DNA of 64,000 nucleotides, taken from assembly GCF_001463885.1 (NCBI RefSeq), contig NZ_BBWQ01000001.1:1-64000 (forward strand), read 5' to 3'. The first letter of the stretch is position 1. Each line of letters starts with the position of its first letter. The DNA is from Aureimonas altamirensis. Lineage in GTDB: Bacteria; Pseudomonadota; Alphaproteobacteria; Rhizobiales; Rhizobiaceae. Position numbers and translations under genes: made by a program. Positions 19,010-27,630 of this stretch are shown piece after piece. The notes under the pieces were generated by a model. That model worked only from the letters and a program-made list of their open reading frames with translations, was not told where the DNA came from and did not search any database.

Positions 19010-19594
19010 ATGCTACGATCCATCTACGATTGGACGATGACGCTGTCCGCCAAACCAAAGGCTGCCTACGCGCTGGGAGCAGTCTCGTTCGCGGAAAGCT
19101 CGGTTTTCCCCATTCCTCCGGATGCGCTGCTGGTCCCCATGGTGATCGCGGACCGTCGCCGGGCCTGGTCGTTGGCGCTCCTGTGCACCGTTACGTCCGT
19201 TCTGGGCGCGCTTCTCGGCTATTTGATCGGCGCGTTCCTTTTCGAGGAGGTCGCTGAACCGCTGCTGGCCTTCTACGGCTACGCCGGCAAATTCGCGGAC
19301 TTCGCAGAAACGTACAACGCTTGGGGCGCCTGGATCGTTCTCATCGCCGGGGGGCTTACGCCCATCCCGTTCAAGGTCGTCACTATCGCAAGCGGCGCGA
19401 CGGGGCTCGACATCGGTCTCTTCGTTCTGTCGAGCATCGTGGCGAGGGGCACACGCTTCTACATCGTTGCTGCCCTGATCTATCGCTTCGGTCCGCCCGT
19501 CCGGGCCTTCATCGAGAAGCGTCTCGTGATGGTCTTCACGCTTGGCGTGCTGGCCGTTCTGGCGGGTTTCGCCTTGATCCGGCTCGCTACCTGA
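19010..19594 (+). CDS. YqaA/DedA family (VTT domain) membrane protein
   Basis: The 194-aa protein has four to five hydrophobic segments and the DedA/VTT features: a re-entrant-like SFAESSVFPIPPDALLVPMV near residue 26 and GGLTPIPFKVVTIASGATGL near residue 113, with Pro and Gly positions typical of the family. Members act in lipid or metabolite handling in the inner membrane and affect envelope homeostasis. The gene stands alone; the 184 bases before it hold no gene, and only about 155 bases separate it from the next gene on the other strand. It may be the last core gene before the accessory island. Confidence 0.87.
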   Translation: MLRSIYDWTMTLSAKPKAAYALGAVSFAESSVFPIPPDALLVPMVIADRRRAWSLALLCTVTSVLGALLGYLIGAFLFEEVAEPLLAFYGYAGKFADFAETYNAWGAWIVLIAGGLTPIPFKVVTIASGATGLDIGLFVLSSIVARGTRFYIVAALIYRFGPPVRAFIEKRLVMVFTLGVLAVLAGFALIRLAT

Positions 19595-19749
19595 CGCGTG
19601 CCCGTGGGCGTATGCACCGGGACACGACATGAAACGCCGCGCTCAGCGCTTCCATCATCAACCGCTCGATGACCTCTATCCCGATCGCGCTCAAGCCCGT
19701 TTCGTTGCCGGGGGTCGCTTGGCTTCACCCATCGCGACTTTCTCCCACT

Positions 19750-20280
19750 CTAGCCGAAGGCCGCGATCACGGTTTCAATCGGCATAAACAGCGTTCTGCT
19801 GTCCGCCGGACATTCGGTGAACTCCGCGCAAGCCATGTAGAAGCGCTTCGCGTTGTCGTCCTTGGCTTGAACCAGTACTGCGCCGATGCCGATGCTTTGG
19901 GACGCAACCGCAATGCGGCGCAGGGCATCTGACAGGATGTCCGCACCGAGGCCATGACCCGCATAAGCGCGGCTGACCGCGAGGCGTCCGATCACCGAGA
20001 CAGGAATGACATCAGGCGCATTGCGCCGAACCTTGCCCGGCGCGGCCGCCCGTTCCACCGATCCGGCGGCTATGCAGAAATAGGCGGCCACCGCATTGCC
20101 GTCGCAGACGACATAGGTACGTGAAAATCGGCTTTCGTTCTTCAGCGCCCGATGCTTCAGCCACTCGTTCAGAACCGGCTCACCGCAATCGAAAGCCGTC
20201 AGGTCATGGTTCGCTGTCAGGGGAGCCGGGGCCGAGAGCTTCGTTTGCGAACGCGCGGGATCGGGGGTTACGTTTCCCAA
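19750..20280 (-). CDS. GNAT acetyltransferase toxin (TacT/AtaT type)
   Basis: The 176-aa protein has the hallmark opening of this toxin family, LSAPAPLTANHDLTAFDCGE, then LNEWLKHRALKNESRFSRTYVV, the acetyl-CoA loop YAGHGLGADIL, and the catalytic tyrosine in KRFYMACAEF. TacT/AtaT enzymes acetylate the amino group of charged tRNAs and stop translation. Its start overlaps the antitoxin stop by 13 bases, the standard arrangement. A later start inside the first 15 codons is possible. Confidence 0.92.
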   Translation of the reverse strand: MGNVTPDPARSQTKLSAPAPLTANHDLTAFDCGEPVLNEWLKHRALKNESRFSRTYVVCDGNAVAAYFCIAAGSVERAAAPGKVRRNAPDVIPVSVIGRLAVSRAYAGHGLGADILSDALRRIAVASQSIGIGAVLVQAKDDNAKRFYMACAEFTECPADSRTLFMPIETVIAAFG

Positions 20281-20609
20281 GCCGGAACTCGGCGCAACAG
20301 CGCGCGCAGCTTGGGTCCGGGCGCCGGGGGATTGTCGAGCGCATGGATGAAAGCGTCATACCTATCCGAATCCAGCACGAACAGGCGCTGATCCAGCAAC
20401 ACGTCGATCGCCAGAGATCGGGCGCTGTCGATCATGAACTCGGTGCGAGTCTTGCCAAGGATCGCCGCAGCATCGTCGATGAGCTGGCGCGTATGAGACT
20501 CGATGCGCAGATTGATGCTGCCCTTGGCTTCGGGCGACAAAGGACGCTCCGCAACCGCCACGGTCGCAGGACGCATATGGTCCGGAGAGGATGCGCGAGC
20601 CTTTATCAT
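20268..20609 (-). CDS. DUF1778 ribbon-helix-helix antitoxin (TacA/AtaR type)
   Basis: The 113-aa protein has a ribbon-helix-helix block, KGSINLRIESHTRQLIDDAA followed by ILGKTRTEFMIDSA, which is the DUF1778 signature, and a C-terminal tail (FVLDSDRYDAFIHALDNPP) that wraps the acetyltransferase. It neutralises the toxin at 19750 and should repress the operon through the repeat at 20623-20637. The ATG at 20609 has no ribosome site but lies about 8 bases after a predicted -10, which suggests a leaderless message; an ATG at 20576 is the alternative. Confidence 0.88.
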   Translation of the reverse strand: MIKARASSPDHMRPATVAVAERPLSPEAKGSINLRIESHTRQLIDDAAAILGKTRTEFMIDSARSLAIDVLLDQRLFVLDSDRYDAFIHALDNPPAPGPKLRALLRRVPAWET

Positions 20610-20616
20610 GGCCAAG

Positions 20617-20645
20617 AAAATGGTGGAGTGTATCCACAATGTCAA
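20617..20645 (-). promoter_or_regulatory. Toxin-antitoxin promoter with inverted-repeat operator
   Basis: On the minus strand a consensus -35 TTGACA (20645-20640) and a weak -10 CATTTT (20622-20617) are 17 bases apart. The spacer contains GTGGA-N5-TCCAC (20623-20637), a perfect 5-bp inverted repeat that fits a ribbon-helix-helix dimer. Repressor binding there would block RNA polymerase. Confidence 0.5.
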
Positions 20646-21052
20646 TACGGCGGTGTGGGTCTATTGGCGGTCATGGCGTTGCGCAACGGGCCGCGCTTTC
20701 GGCTGCGCCGGAACCACGCCCAGGGCGCGTTTCCGCCATTCGGCTTCAAGTGCGGAAACCGGCTGTAATTGGCGTGCCTAGAGCCTTACTGAAGTGGTGT
20801 GAGCTGGCGGGAGGGAAACGAAGAAGGCGAGAACTACACCTACGCTATAGCCCTCCTTAATACCGATTCCGATGGGTAGTGGGGCTTGAGACGTTGCTGC
20901 ATGCGTGGCTCTGGTTTTTACGTGGATGCTTCGCAGCGCACTGGCCAACGATGCTGTAGCGCTGTTCAGAAACTTGGGAATAATCCGCCCGATCAATGTA
21001 TTAGCGGCCTCGGTGTGTTTCCATTCTCTGCCATTCCAGCGATACGCTGTGA
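20646..21052. other. Non-coding spacer at the left of the recombinase
   Basis: About 400 bases carry no gene I can support. A minus-strand frame of 93 codons (20778-21059) and shorter frames exist, but they lack a ribosome site or a recognisable domain. The right half is less GC-rich than the flanking genes. The stretch may hold a promoter for the 78-codon gene at 21053 or scars of an earlier insertion. Confidence 0.4.
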
Positions 21053-21289
21053 ATGTCAAAACCTCCGCATAAATCCCGATCCGCCTCGTTCACCAACCCC
21101 AGCCAAGCGGTTTCAAGCCCAAAGCGCCGCCGCCCGAAGCACGATGTGTCCACCTGGACGGTTACTGACGACTGGCCCGAAAAGGTGCCGATTACCGAAG
21201 CGGAAATCGAGATATTCGAGCGCTACTTCGGTGATGTCTTCGATGAGCTTTTCGGTTCGATCGATTCTATCGACAGGTCGAAGCCATGA
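21053..21289 (+). CDS. Small protein coupled to the serine recombinase (78 aa)
   Basis: I recognise no named family. The N-terminal 30 residues are basic and Ser/Pro-rich (KPPHKSRSASF, PKRRRPKHD), the C-terminal half is acidic and helical (ITEAEIEIFERYFGDVFDEL). That split suggests a DNA- or protein-binding adaptor. Its stop overlaps the recombinase start by 4 bases (ATGA), so the two are translated together. It could be a recombination directionality or accessory factor, but this is inference from position only. Confidence 0.7.
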   Translation: MSKPPHKSRSASFTNPSQAVSSPKRRRPKHDVSTWTVTDDWPEKVPITEAEIEIFERYFGDVFDELFGSIDSIDRSKP

Positions 21290-22833
21290 CCGTTGCAAGC
21301 AGCGGTGAGCCTCTGCGAGCCGCGCTTTATCTGCGCGTTTCCACGGCTCGGCAAGCTGAGCACCATGTCTCCATTCCCGATCAGCACAGACAGGGCGAAG
21401 CCTGGTGCGCCACGCATGGCTATGAGCTTGTCGAGACTTTCGCGGATGCTGGCGTCTCGGCAACCAGCGACCGCCGGCCCGAGTTCCAGCGTCTGATCGA
21501 AGCGGCGAGCGAACGGCCAGCCCCATTCGACATTATCCTCGTCCATTCCTTCAGCCGCTTCTTCCGCGACCATTTCGAGCTGGAGTTCCATATCCGGAAG
21601 CTGGCGCGCAATGGTGTGAAGCTGATCTCGATCACCCAGGAGGTCGGTGACGACCCCATGCAGGTCATGATGCGAAGGGTCATGACCCTGTTCGATGAGT
21701 ACCAGTCGAGGGAGAACGGCAAGCATACGCTCCGCGCCATGAAAGAGAACGCCCGCCAGGGCTTCTGGAACGGCTCGTTGCCGCCGATCGGATACCGCAT
21801 TGTCGAGGCCGAACGACGTGGGGCCAAGGTCAAGAAGACATTGGCCATCGATCCCATGCATGCCGATACGGTACGCCTGATCTATCGCCTGGCGCTATCA
21901 GGAGATGGAACCACCGGGCCGATGGGCGTGAAGGCGATTGTCGAATATCTCAACGACCGGAGGATATGCACCCGCGATGGTGGTCGCTGGGGCATCGGCC
22001 AAACCCACAAGATATTGACACGCACGACCTATGTTGGCCGACACCGGTTCAACATGCATGGCAAGGGCAAGACGCGCAAATCGGACGATGAGGTGATCAC
22101 AGTGGCCGTGCCGCCGTTGATCGAACAAGCCACTTTCGATGCGGTTCAGGCGCATCTGCGCGCCCGCAACCCAAAAGCCCTTGCACCACGTCTCGTCAAC
22201 AGCCCGAACATGCTGACCGGCCTGATGCACTGCGCGCAATGCGGAGGTCCCATGGTCATGCGCACCGGCAAGGCGGGGCGCTATCGCTATTATGTCTGTC
22301 AGAAGAAGGCGCGGACAGATACGTCCAGATGCAGCGGTATCGCAATTCCGATGGATGCGCTCGATACGCTGATCGCCGAGCATATGACAGCACGGCTGCT
22401 GGACCGAAAGCGCCTCAAGATCATCCTGATGCAAATCCTCCAACGCCGTTGGGAACAGCTAGAGCGTGACGGAAATGACCGGCTGGACGAATTGACCCGG
22501 CGTGGTGAGGAAGTGCGTCTGCGCCTGAAACGCCTTCTTAAGGCGATTGAGATGGGGGCGCTCAACCTCGGCGAACCAGCGTTGCAGGAGCGCTTGGCAT
22601 ATCTTCGAGCCTTGCAAACCCGAACGGCGAAAGAAATCAGAAGCCTTCAGGCTGAGCTGAATCACACTAGCACTCTGGCCATTTCACCCTCATTGCTACG
22701 CAGGATCATCAAGGCAGCAGAGCAACGCCTGCTGGAGCGGGGGCATGGTTTTCGTCGCAGCTACGTGTCCGTCTTAGCAAAGCAGATCGTTACTGAGGCG
22801 GGAAAAGTGCAGATTGTGCGTGCGAGACAATAG
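21286..22833 (+). CDS. Large serine recombinase
   Basis: The 515-aa protein has an N-terminal resolvase catalytic domain (about 10-160) with nucleophile Ser19 in LYLRVSTARQAE and the ISITQEVGDDPMQVMMRRVM region, then a Recombinase domain (about 185-290; GPMGVKAIVEYLNDRRI), a zinc ribbon with Cys316, Cys319, Cys338 and Cys349, and a long C-terminal coiled coil (about 385-460). This is the layout of phage- and island-type integrases. It is probably the enzyme that mobilised the accessory region. A short palindrome lies 58 bases past its stop. Confidence 0.95.
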   Translation: MTVASSGEPLRAALYLRVSTARQAEHHVSIPDQHRQGEAWCATHGYELVETFADAGVSATSDRRPEFQRLIEAASERPAPFDIILVHSFSRFFRDHFELEFHIRKLARNGVKLISITQEVGDDPMQVMMRRVMTLFDEYQSRENGKHTLRAMKENARQGFWNGSLPPIGYRIVEAERRGAKVKKTLAIDPMHADTVRLIYRLALSGDGTTGPMGVKAIVEYLNDRRICTRDGGRWGIGQTHKILTRTTYVGRHRFNMHGKGKTRKSDDEVITVAVPPLIEQATFDAVQAHLRARNPKALAPRLVNSPNMLTGLMHCAQCGGPMVMRTGKAGRYRYYVCQKKARTDTSRCSGIAIPMDALDTLIAEHMTARLLDRKRLKIILMQILQRRWEQLERDGNDRLDELTRRGEEVRLRLKRLLKAIEMGALNLGEPALQERLAYLRALQTRTAKEIRSLQAELNHTSTLAISPSLLRRIIKAAEQRLLERGHGFRRSYVSVLAKQIVTEAGKVQIVRARQ

Positions 22834-22890
22834 GTATCTCACATGTCAGATGCACACGGCTGCTCAGCGCCCGCTAATCGGACATTGGAG

Positions 22891-22907
22891 GGTTACCGAT
22901 GGTAACC
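22891..22907. repeat. Perfect 7-bp inverted repeat downstream of the recombinase
   Basis: GGTTACCGATGGTAACC has perfect 7-bp arms around GAT. Large serine recombinases act on short, roughly palindromic att sites that often lie next to their own gene, so this may be part of an attachment site. It could equally be an operator or a short terminator-like stem, although no T-run follows. No second copy was found in the window. Confidence 0.4.
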
Positions 22908-23039
22908 TGAAAGCGGACCATATCGAATGGCATCAACAGCATGAGCCGTCCCGGAGGAAAGCCGTAGGGCCGGCGCATAAGGAGGCGACTTAGCTGATTT
23001 CTTGCTGGGCTCCCGGATGCGGTCTGCTAACATTCGCCT

Positions 23040-24041
23040 ATGCTGAAGCGACTGGCCGATAATCTGGAACAACTCGATCTCGCCCTCGAACATCTCTCGA
23101 ATGGGGATGCGAACAACGCGCGATTTGCGCTGATGCTGACAGATAACGCGGTCGAACTGACACTACACCAGATCGCCCTTCAGTATTCCGGCCGGCGGCA
23201 GAGCTGGATGCGCGATAGCAAGCTTGAGTTCGAGCGCGAATTGAACGCCGCTCTCGGGCGCCACTTTGATGCCAAGGTGAAACTGGCCAGGCTGCTCGGT
23301 CATCTGCCCGGCGCCGTTAGCGAAACCGTCACGACCGTCCACGGTTATCGGAACGAAGTTTATCATGTCGGTCTCGAACATGAGGAAATCCTGCCGGCGC
23401 TCAGCCGGTTTTACTTCTCGGTCGCATGCGATGTGCTGGCCAGTTTCAAGCCGATGGGCATCGGCTGGAGCTCCAATCAAAAACTCCCCGAGCGGGCAAA
23501 GAAGTATTTCTCCGGGAAAGACCGTTTCATGCCCGGTACGCGGGAAGAGTATTACGAAGCCTGCCGCAGGCTGAAGGATCAGGTTGCCAACGGGCACGGC
23601 TTGCTGGTTACGGCCCTTGCCGGCCATATGGAGCGCGTGATCGACGAAACCGACGGATACATCGAATACCTAAAGGGCGGCTACCCGCGGGACAAGCAAC
23701 CGACCCGCAATGAGATACTGGTCGAGTGTCAGGCGTGGCCGATCACGTTCAGCGACGACGGCAAGGCTTTTGTCCGGTCAAATCCGCCGCCTGAAAAGAA
23801 CATTCATGGAATCGTGCAATGGGTCGGTGCGCAATATCCGAACCTCATTCGGACAGATCCGGTGCCATCCTGGCGGAAACGGCTAGAGGCAGTCCGCCGC
23901 GAACGGGATGCCCATAGCGCCCTGAAAAAATACCAAAGTTTCATGGATCAGACCGCACAGCTTCGCGACTGGATCGGGGAATCCACGGCCGCGCTGGATG
24001 CGCATGTGGAAGAACAGATCGACCGGATGCGCGGCAAATAG
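23040..24041 (+). CDS. HEPN-like protein, putative RNase of the defence cluster
   Basis: The 333-aa protein is mostly helical. Residues 20-110 show features of a HEPN domain: a helix with LMLTDNAVELTLHQIAL and then the catalytic-type motif R-N-x-x-x-H, here Arg104-Asn105 to His109 (RNEVYH), preceded by VTTVHGY. HEPN domains are metal-independent RNases common in toxins and antiviral systems. The C-terminal 200 residues match nothing I know and include a Trp-rich segment and a terminal helix. It precedes the helicase gene by 76 bases in the same direction. HEPN assignment rests on one motif and helical pattern; a non-catalytic HEPN is possible. Confidence 0.7.
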   Translation: MLKRLADNLEQLDLALEHLSNGDANNARFALMLTDNAVELTLHQIALQYSGRRQSWMRDSKLEFERELNAALGRHFDAKVKLARLLGHLPGAVSETVTTVHGYRNEVYHVGLEHEEILPALSRFYFSVACDVLASFKPMGIGWSSNQKLPERAKKYFSGKDRFMPGTREEYYEACRRLKDQVANGHGLLVTALAGHMERVIDETDGYIEYLKGGYPRDKQPTRNEILVECQAWPITFSDDGKAFVRSNPPPEKNIHGIVQWVGAQYPNLIRTDPVPSWRKRLEAVRRERDAHSALKKYQSFMDQTAQLRDWIGESTAALDAHVEEQIDRMRGK

Positions 24042-24117
24042 CCAACTACTTAATTGTTTGATTTGCTGACGAATTTTGTGCCAGACTTTCACGAAACGAA
24101 ACGAAACAAGCGTGCGT

Positions 24118-27100
24118 ATGTCCTCCCGGCCATTGTTACAAAAAGGGATAGCCGAGCTCGAAAAGCTCTTCGATCAGAACCGCGATGATCCGCAGTTTCT
24201 GAAAACGCTGATCGCCGAATTGTCCGAACGGACGGTGCCGAGGGCGAAAGATTTGGAACGAAGGGCGCTTCAGGCCGCGTCCGTCCGTCGCGAACCACCC
24301 AAAGCAGAAGCAGAAAGCCATGCCGTGCGCGAGCCGCGCATGCGGGTCGCGGCATTTTCGCCGGCGACCGCCACATCTCTGCCCGAACCGCCTGTTCGCC
24401 CGGCCGAGCCCATCAAGGAACCGCCGATCCGGGAGCCGGTTCGCCCAGCCCCGGAGCCACCGCCTGTCACAAATAAGGCGACGGATATTCTTGGCGCGTG
24501 GACGGCGATGGAGGTGTTGTCACCCCCATCATTTCGCAAGCCCGAAGACCTGGCCGGCGGAGACCGCTCCCGTATCGCGCCGCTGGACAAGGGTAAGCTG
24601 CCCTGGGAGGGCGACGGCGAGCGGAGCCGCCCCAACCAGAAGCTCTATTACCAGATCGTTCTTGGCACCATCGACATGGAGACGGCGGTCTCATCGCTGC
24701 TCCAGGTTTATGCCGACAGCCGGATCGAAAAACCTTCGGCACGGGGAGAAGCCGTGCTGGCTACGATAATGGTCGACCGTGAGGGTAGGCCGGTGGAGAC
24801 CGATGCTGTCGCGATCTCCAGCTTCGGCTGGGGTGTTCCCGTGTCGTTGACCGGGAAGCTGCGCGATCTTGGAACCTGGTCGCAGGCGGAACAGCGGCTG
24901 GTCGAGCAGCTCGAAAAAAAGATCGTTTCCGAAGACAAGGACGGCAAGCCGTTACCGCTGACGGCAAAGGCGATCGATGCCGCCTATCGGTGGCTGGTGG
25001 AAACACTCGGGCTCGATGCGCATTTTGCAAAACAGCCCATCTTCGCGGTCCGCTCCTACCAGTATTTCAAACTCCAAGACCCGCCTGAATCGATCCTGCT
25101 GAACTCGTTCTTCCTTGAGGACCTTGCCAGTGCCGCCGCCCTGACCGGCAACGGCAAGAGCACGGTGAACCTCAACCGCTATCTCGGCACGACAAAACCC
25201 AAGACGCGGCGGAATCTGATGAAGGACAATCAGGCCCTCGCGGAAGCACTGGAGCCTGGAAAATTCCCGCTTGGCGCGTGGCCCGGCAGCGGACGCCACC
25301 CGCTGGTCATGCTCCAGCAATGCGCCATCAATCTTGCCATGAAGGACCTGACATCGGACGGCATACTGGCCGTCAACGGACCTCCCGGAACCGGCAAGAC
25401 GACGCTCTTGCGTGACATCGTGGCGGCGATCGTCACGAAGCGCGCGGAGCTTCTTTGCAAGTTCGACGACCCGGAAGACGCTTTCGTGCCGTCGGGCCAG
25501 AAGCTGAAACGGGGCAACGCCTTCATCCATCTCTACAAGCTGGATGAAAGACTGCGCGGCCACGAAATCATCGTCGCCTCGTCGAACAACAAGGCCGTCG
25601 AGAATGTCAGCGCGGAACTGCCCGGCATGGGTGCCATCGCGGACGATGCGACGGGCCTGCGTTACTTCAAAACGGTTTCGGACGCGCTTCTGGAGCGCGA
25701 TAGCTGGGGCGTGATCGCGGCGGTGCTCGGCAATGCCAGAAACCGGAGCGATTTCCGCCAGACATTCTGGTGGGACGATGATGTCGGCTTCCAGCGCTAT
25801 TTGCAGCAGGCGAGCGGCAATCCGCAATTGATCACCGAGAAAACCGAAAACGGAACACGGCAACGCCCTCCTGTCATCGTCGAACAGGAGAACGCGCCGG
25901 AAGACCATGACGAAGCGCTGAAACGTTGGCGCAAGGCGCGGCAGAGATTTACGAAGACATTGGCCGAAGCGAAAACCGCGCTCGCCAATCTGCAAGCCAT
26001 CCGTGACCTGTTGATCGCGATCGCGAAAACCCAGGCAGGCATCGTCAGGATCGACGCTGAGATTGCCTCGCGCCAGCCTGCGCTGACGCAGGCAGAGCAG
26101 ACGGCCCATGATGCCGCCTCGCTCCAGGAGGACCAGGAAAAACTGGTTCTGGCGCTGAATCAGAATGCCTCCAGCGCAATGCATTCCAGGCCCGGATTCT
26201 GGAGCCGCCTTTTCGAGACGTCGGCCTTTCGCGCCTGGCAGGCCGAGCACGGCGTATTGCTCGCAAGGCTCAAGGAGGCGAAGACCCGCTTAACCTCGTT
26301 GAAGGCTGACGCCGATGCCACCGCGGCCGCATATTCCCGGCTAAAGGCAGTGGCCGACGATATGCAGAAAATAAGATCGGGTTTGCTCGCAACGCTTGAG
26401 CGCGATCAGGCGCGCTATGCCTCGCTCTCGAAGCAATATTCCGGCATTTACATTTGGGAAGAGTTTTTCGAAAAACGGCACGCCGACAAGCAAAAGGCGG
26501 CGCCGTGGCTTGATGAGAAGACGGCAAGGCTGCGTCACGACGTGTTCGAGGCCGCGATGGAATTGCATCGCGCCTTTATCGATGCCGCGGCGAGACCTGT
26601 ACGGCACAATCTGAATGCCCTGATGGACGGGTTCGGCGTCCGCTCGCTCGGGAACGCCGAACGGGATGCGCTGATCCCGCATCTATGGTCGACCCTGTTC
26701 CTTCTGGTGCCCGTAGTATCCACGACCTTCGCGTCCGTCTCCCGCATGTTCGGCAGGATCGACCCTGAGGAGTTCGGCTGGCTCCTCGTCGATGAGGCCG
26801 GGCAGGCTTTGCCGCAGGCGGCCGTCGGGGCTCTCATGAGAACGAGGCGCGCCGTCGTGGTGGGCGATCCGATCCAGATCGAGCCCGTGGTTGTCCTGCC
26901 CGATCAGTTGACGGAAGCGATGTGTCATCAATTCGGGATCGATCCATTGATCTACAATCCGCCCGGCGCATCGGCGCAGACCCTGGCGGACAGCGCGACC
27001 GAATATTTCGGCACTTTCGAAACGAAGTTCGGCACCCGGGAAGTCGGTGTTCCGCTCCTGGTTCACCGGCGTTGCGATGATCCGATGTTCTCGATTTCGA

Positions 27101-27627
27101 ACATGATCGCCTATGAAAACCTCATGGTGCAGGCGAAGATGGCCAAAGCCTCAGCTATCCGGGATATTCTCGGTCCGTCGCGCTGGATCGACGTCGAAGG
27201 GCGCGGGCAGGAAAAGTGGTGCCAGCAGGAAGGCGAAGCGCTGCTGGGGCTGCTGTGGCAGCTTCGGGACAAAGAAATCGCTCCGGACTTCTACATCGTG
27301 ACACCATTTGTGGTCGTGCAGGACCGGATGCGGGAAATGTTGCGTACCAGCGGCCTGCTGGATGGCTGGGTCGAAAACCCCTTCGCCTGGGTCTATGAGC
27401 GCGTGGGCACCGTCCATACGGTACAGGGCCGCGAGGCCGAAGCGGTGTTCTTCCTTCTCGGGGCGCCAAGCGCCGAGCAGCGCGGAGCACGCTGCTGGGC
27501 CGGAGGGCGGCCGAACCTTCTGAACGTCGCCGTGACGCGCGCGAAAGAATCCGTCTATGTCATCGGCAACCGGTCGCTATGGAAGAGCGCGGGCGTATTC
27601 CAGTCACTGGATGATTTTCTAAGATAA
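24118..27627 (+). CDS. SF1 (Upf1/Dna2-like) helicase of the defence cluster
   Basis: The 1,169-aa protein has a Pro-rich linker (about 60-125), a region of unknown fold, then an SF1 helicase core: Walker A GPPGTGKT (421-428), DEAG box 892-895 in WLLVDEAGQALPQAAVGAL, the motif GDPIQIEPVV, VHTVQGREAEAVF (1099-1111) and NVAVTRAKESVYVIG (1136-1150). Between motifs I and II lies an insert of more than 400 residues that is largely coiled coil (about 590-780). The start at 24118 is chosen as the first ATG; ribosome site is weak. It is followed by the NACHT gene after 3 bases. It probably unwinds nucleic acid for the associated effectors. Confidence 0.88.
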   Translation: MSSRPLLQKGIAELEKLFDQNRDDPQFLKTLIAELSERTVPRAKDLERRALQAASVRREPPKAEAESHAVREPRMRVAAFSPATATSLPEPPVRPAEPIKEPPIREPVRPAPEPPPVTNKATDILGAWTAMEVLSPPSFRKPEDLAGGDRSRIAPLDKGKLPWEGDGERSRPNQKLYYQIVLGTIDMETAVSSLLQVYADSRIEKPSARGEAVLATIMVDREGRPVETDAVAISSFGWGVPVSLTGKLRDLGTWSQAEQRLVEQLEKKIVSEDKDGKPLPLTAKAIDAAYRWLVETLGLDAHFAKQPIFAVRSYQYFKLQDPPESILLNSFFLEDLASAAALTGNGKSTVNLNRYLGTTKPKTRRNLMKDNQALAEALEPGKFPLGAWPGSGRHPLVMLQQCAINLAMKDLTSDGILAVNGPPGTGKTTLLRDIVAAIVTKRAELLCKFDDPEDAFVPSGQKLKRGNAFIHLYKLDERLRGHEIIVASSNNKAVENVSAELPGMGAIADDATGLRYFKTVSDALLERDSWGVIAAVLGNARNRSDFRQTFWWDDDVGFQRYLQQASGNPQLITEKTENGTRQRPPVIVEQENAPEDHDEALKRWRKARQRFTKTLAEAKTALANLQAIRDLLIAIAKTQAGIVRIDAEIASRQPALTQAEQTAHDAASLQEDQEKLVLALNQNASSAMHSRPGFWSRLFETSAFRAWQAEHGVLLARLKEAKTRLTSLKADADATAAAYSRLKAVADDMQKIRSGLLATLERDQARYASLSKQYSGIYIWEEFFEKRHADKQKAAPWLDEKTARLRHDVFEAAMELHRAFIDAAARPVRHNLNALMDGFGVRSLGNAERDALIPHLWSTLFLLVPVVSTTFASVSRMFGRIDPEEFGWLLVDEAGQALPQAAVGALMRTRRAVVVGDPIQIEPVVVLPDQLTEAMCHQFGIDPLIYNPPGASAQTLADSATEYFGTFETKFGTREVGVPLLVHRRCDDPMFSISNMIAYENLMVQAKMAKASAIRDILGPSRWIDVEGRGQEKWCQQEGEALLGLLWQLRDKEIAPDFYIVTPFVVVQDRMREMLRTSGLLDGWVENPFAWVYERVGTVHTVQGREAEAVFFLLGAPSAEQRGARCWAGGRPNLLNVAVTRAKESVYVIGNRSLWKSAGVFQSLDDFLR

Positions 27628-27630
27628 TCC

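Noticed and set aside
20778-21059. 93-codon minus-strand frame left of the recombinase
   Set aside because: It has a few protein-like stretches but no ribosome site or domain, and its start overlaps the well-supported gene at 21053. It may be a gene remnant.
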